From Marinospirillum sp. (GTDB taxonomy: Bacteria > Pseudomonadota > Gammaproteobacteria > Pseudomonadales > Halomonadaceae), in assembly GCA_007116865.1 (NCBI GenBank), contig SKHR01000257.1, positions 1 through 10,338 of the forward strand: a stretch of DNA of 10,338 nt, given 5' to 3'. Below the pieces are notes generated by a model. That model was given only the letters and a program-made list of their open reading frames with translations, was not told where the DNA came from and searched no databases. How positions within the stretch are numbered: position 1 is the stretch's first letter; each line of letters starts with the position of its first letter. Below, in pieces: positions 7,625-10,338 of the stretch. Position numbers and translations under genes: made by a program.

Positions 7625-7639
7625 GCTTAATCTAAGCTT
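7623..7639. repeat. Perfect 7-bp inverted repeat upstream of cheV (possible operator)
   Basis: AAGCTTA, a 3-base spacer (ATC), then TAAGCTT: a perfect 7+7 dyad. The octamer AAGCTTAA also occurs twice as a direct repeat (7623-7630 and 7634-7641), 11 bp apart, about one helical turn. It lies between the terminator of the DUF2892 gene and cheV, next to the candidate -35 box. It has no following T tract for minus-strand transcription, so it is more likely a protein-binding site than a terminator. No regulator is recognised from the motif. Confidence 0.45.
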
Positions 7640-7646
7640 AATATGC

Positions 7647-7679
7647 AAAAAAACCGCCACTTAACCAAGCGGCGGTTTT
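7647..7679 (-). terminator. Intrinsic terminator downstream of the DUF2892 gene
   Basis: On the plus strand CCGCC (7654-7658) pairs with GGCGG (7671-7675), and CTT (7660-7662) pairs with AAG (7667-7669) around an AACC loop. The outer A and T runs extend the stem by four pairs, with one internal mismatch. Read leftward, the hairpin is followed by seven Ts (7653-7647), so it best terminates minus-strand transcription from the DUF2892 gene, whose stop lies 18 bp upstream. The weaker T run on the other side could give some plus-strand activity, but no plus-strand gene needs it. Confidence 0.85.
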
Positions 7680-7697
7680 CCACTCAACCTGGTCGCG

Positions 7698-7901
7698 TTA
7701 TTTAAATGCAGCGCCTGATTGAATGCCCAATTTTTTAAAGATCATCACCGCAGGACAAAAACCCGTAAAGCTGGCCTGAATCATGTTGGCACCGATGAAC
7801 ACGGTAAGCCAGAAAAAGGCGGGGTGAACCAGCTGGGTGAGCACCACACTGATCAACACCATGATACCGGCAAACAAAAGCAATGCGCGATCGACATTCA
7901 T
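7698..7901 (-). CDS. Small inner-membrane protein, DUF2892 (YgaP membrane domain-like)
   Basis: 67-residue protein made almost entirely of two predicted membrane helices (about 5-23 and 28-46) with short ends. It then carries the signature of the DUF2892 family, N-x-x-Q-x-x-F-T-G-F-C-P (residues 39-50), with Cys49. The same module forms the C-terminal membrane part of YgaP, where it is fused to a rhodanese domain; here it stands alone, and no sulfur-metabolism gene lies nearby in the window. Its biochemical role is not established. The start is well supported: a perfect GGAGG (7913-7909) lies 7 nt before the ATG. It has its own promoter upstream and a strong terminator downstream, so it is probably monocistronic. 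Confidence 0.85.
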   Translation of the reverse strand: MNVDRALLLFAGIMVLISVVLTQLVHPAFFWLTVFIGANMIQASFTGFCPAVMIFKKLGIQSGAAFK

Positions 7902-7932
7902 TGGAAAACCTCCGTTTAGTTTATTCTTAATT

Positions 7933-7962
7933 AGTATAATTTAAGATGAGAAGAACTTGCAA
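7933..7962 (-). promoter_or_regulatory. Sigma-70-type promoter of the DUF2892 gene, with AT-rich imperfect dyad
   Basis: On the minus strand TTGCAA (7962-7957) and TATACT (7938-7933) are 18 nt apart, each a good match to the consensus boxes, and the -10 lies about 31 nt before the ATG. A 20-bp AT-rich imperfect palindrome (7926-7945, 7 of 10 pairs matching) covers the -10 box and could be an operator. The region 7902-7982 otherwise holds only the ribosome binding site. Confidence 0.6.
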
Positions 7963-7982
7963 CCAGATTTGACTGGCAGGTA

Positions 7983-8747
7983 TCACATCCAAAGCTCAGA
8001 AACCGGGGTTTGCGGGGAAAAGCGATGAGCCACCTGGGCCTGCAACAGCTCCGCCGTGGCCAGGGCATCGGTGAGCGCGTGATGCGGACGATAGTAGGGC
8101 AGCCCGTAACGCGAGCGGCTGTCTGCCAGACGGATGGAGGGCGGTTTTTTGCCCAGCAAACGCTGCCACCAGGGCAGGCGTTTATCCCGATGCAGGCGGG
8201 CCTCCAAAGCCATGGTATCAATCACTGGAAATTGAATACCTTCACCCAGGCGGGCTTTAAGGGCTGCATCTAAAAAGCTGCGCTCGATACCCTGATGATG
8301 AACCACTATGACCTGACCGGCCATGGCTCGCAGCAGATCATCTAAGCAGCGGTTCAGATCTGGGGCCGTTTGTATCTCAGAGTGAGTGATACCATGAATC
8401 ACGACGGAGTCTGCATCCAGTTGACTGCGCGGCCTGACCACCCAGTATTGGGCACCCTGGCAACGTATCCTTTGCAAAGTCATGGGAATCAAACCAATGC
8501 TGACAATCCCATCCTTGCGCGGATTAAACCCGGTGGTTTCAAAGTCGATTGCCAAGAGTGGAACGGCTTCCAAGGGGGTTTGCGAGTCAGGCACCCCGGC
8601 TTGATAGAAGCGCTTAAGGCGCACATCCTGCGCTTGATCGGCGGCCTGCGCAAAAAAAGCGGGCCAATCCTTGATCAGTGGCGCGGTGGGCAAACGCGGC
8701 AAGCGAGTGTCTGCTGCCGGTTTTTTCTCTGGCGGCAAATACAGCAT
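7983..8747 (-). CDS. DnaQ-like DEDDh 3'-5' exonuclease
   Basis: 254-residue protein of the DNA polymerase III epsilon/RNase T superfamily, expected to remove nucleotides from 3' ends of DNA or RNA using two metal ions. Exo I is AIDFETTG (66-73; Asp68, Glu70). Exo II is VVHHQGIERSFLD (148-160), where Glu155 stands in place of the usual Asp of FDxxFL. Exo III is HHALTDALATAEL (222-234; His222, Asp227), giving the H-x4-D spacing of the DEDDh type. About 60 residues precede Exo I, longer than in a minimal exonuclease domain. The ATG (8747-8745) lies 2 bp after the stop of the CBS/DUF294 gene, so the two are co-transcribed and probably translationally coupled. This pairing recurs in many gammaproteobacteria (from memory). 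The physiological substrate is unknown; a role tied to the partner's nucleotide signalling is inference. Confidence 0.88.
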   Translation of the reverse strand: MLYLPPEKKPAADTRLPRLPTAPLIKDWPAFFAQAADQAQDVRLKRFYQAGVPDSQTPLEAVPLLAIDFETTGFNPRKDGIVSIGLIPMTLQRIRCQGAQYWVVRPRSQLDADSVVIHGITHSEIQTAPDLNRCLDDLLRAMAGQVIVVHHQGIERSFLDAALKARLGEGIQFPVIDTMALEARLHRDKRLPWWQRLLGKKPPSIRLADSRSRYGLPYYRPHHALTDALATAELLQAQVAHRFSPQTPVSELWM

Positions 8748-8749
8748 CT

Positions 8750-10338
8750 TTAGCCCCGGCCTCGCCCAACGGGCGGATAACGAAATTTCATAAACTTTTG
8801 TGCATGACTGAGCAGCTGAAAGGCATCCTTAAGGTGTTTGCGCTCAAAGTCTGACAAGCGTTCTGGCAGTACATTGTTATCCGGCTCATCACCGGCTTCC
8901 AGACTGAGTGCCTGATGACGAATACGCACCATCGAAATCAACTCTAAAGCATCAACCAGGTTCTGCCCTCTTCCGGGTGGCAGCAAGTCGGTATCAATAA
9001 TGTCTTGAAGACGGTCAAAGGAATTTTGGGACCGGCTGCCCGCAGCCAAGGCGTGAACCCGAACCAGGTCAGCCAAGGGAGCCGTGCCACGGCGTTTCAT
9101 ATTGATCGAGTCCTGCTGACGCCCATCTTTTTCAACCACAAAGTCCTTAAAAAATCCCAGCGGCGGGGTGCGTAGCAGCGCATTGTGAGCAATACAGGCC
9201 AAGAAATGTGCCGAAGATTTCGCTTTACGAGCGATGAAATCGTTGAGCTGATCAGCCCACTCGGTTTTGCCCCACACCCCCTGCAGGTCAAAAAAGATGG
9301 AGCTGTGCAGTAAAGACTCAGGATTAGGCCGATCAATCCACTGAGCAAAACAGGCCTGCCATTGGGATCGGGTCATGCGCCACTTAGGGTTGGTTGCCAT
9401 GATTCCGCCCGTGCAGTAGGCATAGCCACAAGCATCCAGGCCGTCACAAACATATTGAGCCAGCCTGGCAAAGTAGTCCTCATGCACTGCGGGATCATAG
9501 TGGTCATGCAGGATGAGCGCATTATCCTGATCGGTGACAATCAGCTGCTCCTCTCTGGCCATGGAGCCCAGCGCTAAAAAGCAGTAGGCCACTGGTGGCG
9601 GCCCTAACTCCGCTTCTGCCAGTTCCAGCAGGCGCTGTTTAAAACTGCGCCCGATCAGCGCCATAGAACTTCCGATCATGCGCGAATTGGCACCCTCACG
9701 AACCAGGCGAACAAAACAGTCACGCACCGCCTGTTTCAACTCGACCAGTCCTTCGACCTGGGTCTGACGGAATATACTGCGCACTACAAACAGGCTATTG
9801 TTGGACTCGTAGCGAATAATATCTGAAATACCGATCATGCCAATCGGCAAGCGATCCTTGCTCACTGGCAAGTGATGAAGGTTATGGCGCAGCATCAGCA
9901 ACATGGCTTCAAACACATAGCTGCGATGATCAATGCTGATCAGGTCAGCTGACATGATATCACTGACCAGCGTTGTATCCGGCAAACCCTCGGCAACCAG
10001 GCGTGAGCGAATATCTCGGTCCGTGACAATGCCCAGCATACGAGTCAATTCGGGATTATCCTCCTCAGGACCGATAACCAGCAGGGAAGACACTCCATCC
10101 GCCGTCATTTTCTCTGCCGCTTCACGAACACTGATCTCCGGCGCAACCGTGACCGGTTCACGTGTGATCAGTGTCGCAACACTGGCCGTCATCAGCTCAT
10201 TGGCATCTTCGCGGCGGGCAACTGCCTGACGCACACGGGTTTTATCCTCAACCTCAACCGCGTCTGCAAATTCTTCAAATTCATCAAAAAGACGGGTAAA
10301 AATAGCTTCCGGTACCAGGTAAACCAGGGTGTCTTCCA
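8750..10338 (-). CDS. CBS-pair/DUF294 putative nucleotidyltransferase, 5' end beyond right edge
   Basis: The frame is open from the TAA at 8752-8750 to the right edge, so 528 residues are visible and the true start lies outside. The GTG at 10234 should not be taken as the start, because about 34 coding residues precede it (EDTLVYLVPE then an acidic stretch). These look like the end of a cyclic-nucleotide-binding domain, the usual N-terminus of this family. Numbering from the first full codon: a CBS pair (about 58-180, with GIVTDRDIRSRL near 102-113 and GMIGISDIIRYE near 166-177), then a DUF294 nucleotidyltransferase-like domain with GSMAREEQ (257-264) and TDQDNAL (268-274), the GlnD-like G-S and D-x-D metal motif, then a helical DUF294 C-terminal domain (about 375-520). 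CBS and cNMP domains suggest control by adenine nucleotides. Relatives often neighbour acetate uptake or activation genes (from memory); none is visible here. Target unknown. Confidence 0.9.
   Translation of the reverse strand, partial: EDTLVYLVPEAIFTRLFDEFEEFADAVEVEDKTRVRQAVARREDANELMTASVATLITREPVTVAPEISVREAAEKMTADGVSSLLVIGPEEDNPELTRMLGIVTDRDIRSRLVAEGLPDTTLVSDIMSADLISIDHRSYVFEAMLLMLRHNLHHLPVSKDRLPIGMIGISDIIRYESNNSLFVVRSIFRQTQVEGLVELKQAVRDCFVRLVREGANSRMIGSSMALIGRSFKQRLLELAEAELGPPPVAYCFLALGSMAREEQLIVTDQDNALILHDHYDPAVHEDYFARLAQYVCDGLDACGYAYCTGGIMATNPKWRMTRSQWQACFAQWIDRPNPESLLHSSIFFDLQGVWGKTEWADQLNDFIARKAKSSAHFLACIAHNALLRTPPLGFFKDFVVEKDGRQQDSINMKRRGTAPLADLVRVHALAAGSRSQNSFDRLQDIIDTDLLPPGRGQNLVDALELISMVRIRHQALSLEAGDEPDNNVLPERLSDFERKHLKDAFQLLSHAQKFMKFRYPPVGRGRG

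Noticed and set aside
7596..7641. Sigma-28 or sigma-54 promoter for cheV
   Set aside because: Neither the TAAA-N15-GCCGATAA-like nor the GG-N10-GC pattern fits at any position I checked.
7935..7940. Perfect TATAAT on the plus strand
   Set aside because: There is no plus-strand gene downstream and no good -35 box; the minus-strand reading gives a complete promoter for the DUF2892 gene.
8370..8753. Plus-strand open frame of 127 codons antisense to the exonuclease
   Set aside because: The minus-strand frame carries all three Exo motifs; the antisense peptide resembles nothing and begins inside a coding region.
10232..10234. GTG as the start of the CBS/DUF294 protein
   Set aside because: The frame stays open to the window edge with sensible coding sequence upstream, and the family normally has an N-terminal cNMP domain.

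Overview
This window (about 53% G+C by eye) looks like chromosomal DNA of a motile, probably respiring gammaproteobacterium. The evidence is a GreB-type elongation factor, a NudF/CpdA gene pair like that of enterobacteria and pseudomonads, a CheV coupling protein, and a cNMP/CBS/DUF294 protein paired with a DnaQ-like exonuclease, an arrangement familiar from Pseudomonas- and Oceanospirillum-like genomes. I cannot name a genus. No mobile element, rRNA, tRNA or CRISPR was seen. Every gene except greB lies on the minus strand.

Layout. Positions 1-822 hold the start of cpdA and all of nudF, read leftward and overlapping by an ATGA. greB (856-1395) diverges from nudF with only 33 bp between them. 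Positions 1374-7559 form a compact leftward operon: cheV, then a membrane-bound hybrid histidine kinase with a c-type-haem-like periplasmic domain and a PAS domain, then a cytosolic hybrid kinase with two receivers and an HPt domain. The second kinase starts at GTG, with its Shine-Dalgarno overlapping the stop of the first, and its 3' end overlaps the 3' end of greB. Positions 7560-7697 contain a candidate cheV promoter, a perfect 7+7 dyad and an intrinsic terminator. A small DUF2892 membrane protein (7698-7901) has its own promoter. Positions 7983-10338 hold a DEDDh exonuclease and, two bases upstream of it, a CBS/DUF294 nucleotidyltransferase-like protein whose N-terminus runs off the right edge.

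How the genes may work together. The most interesting part is the cheV-kinase-kinase operon. The membrane kinase has an intact catalytic core but a receiver domain that has lost its phosphorylation site and an HPt that has lost most of its motif. The neighbouring soluble kinase has two complete receivers and a canonical HPt but no recognisable transmembrane sensor. No DNA-binding or GGDEF response regulator is present; the only stand-alone output receiver is in CheV. An appealing but unproven model is a split phosphorelay in which the haem/PAS kinase senses redox state or a gas ligand, passes phosphate through the soluble kinase, and modulates chemotaxis through CheV. The other genes are housekeeping: ADP-ribose and cAMP hydrolysis, transcript cleavage, and a nucleotide-responsive regulator/exonuclease pair.
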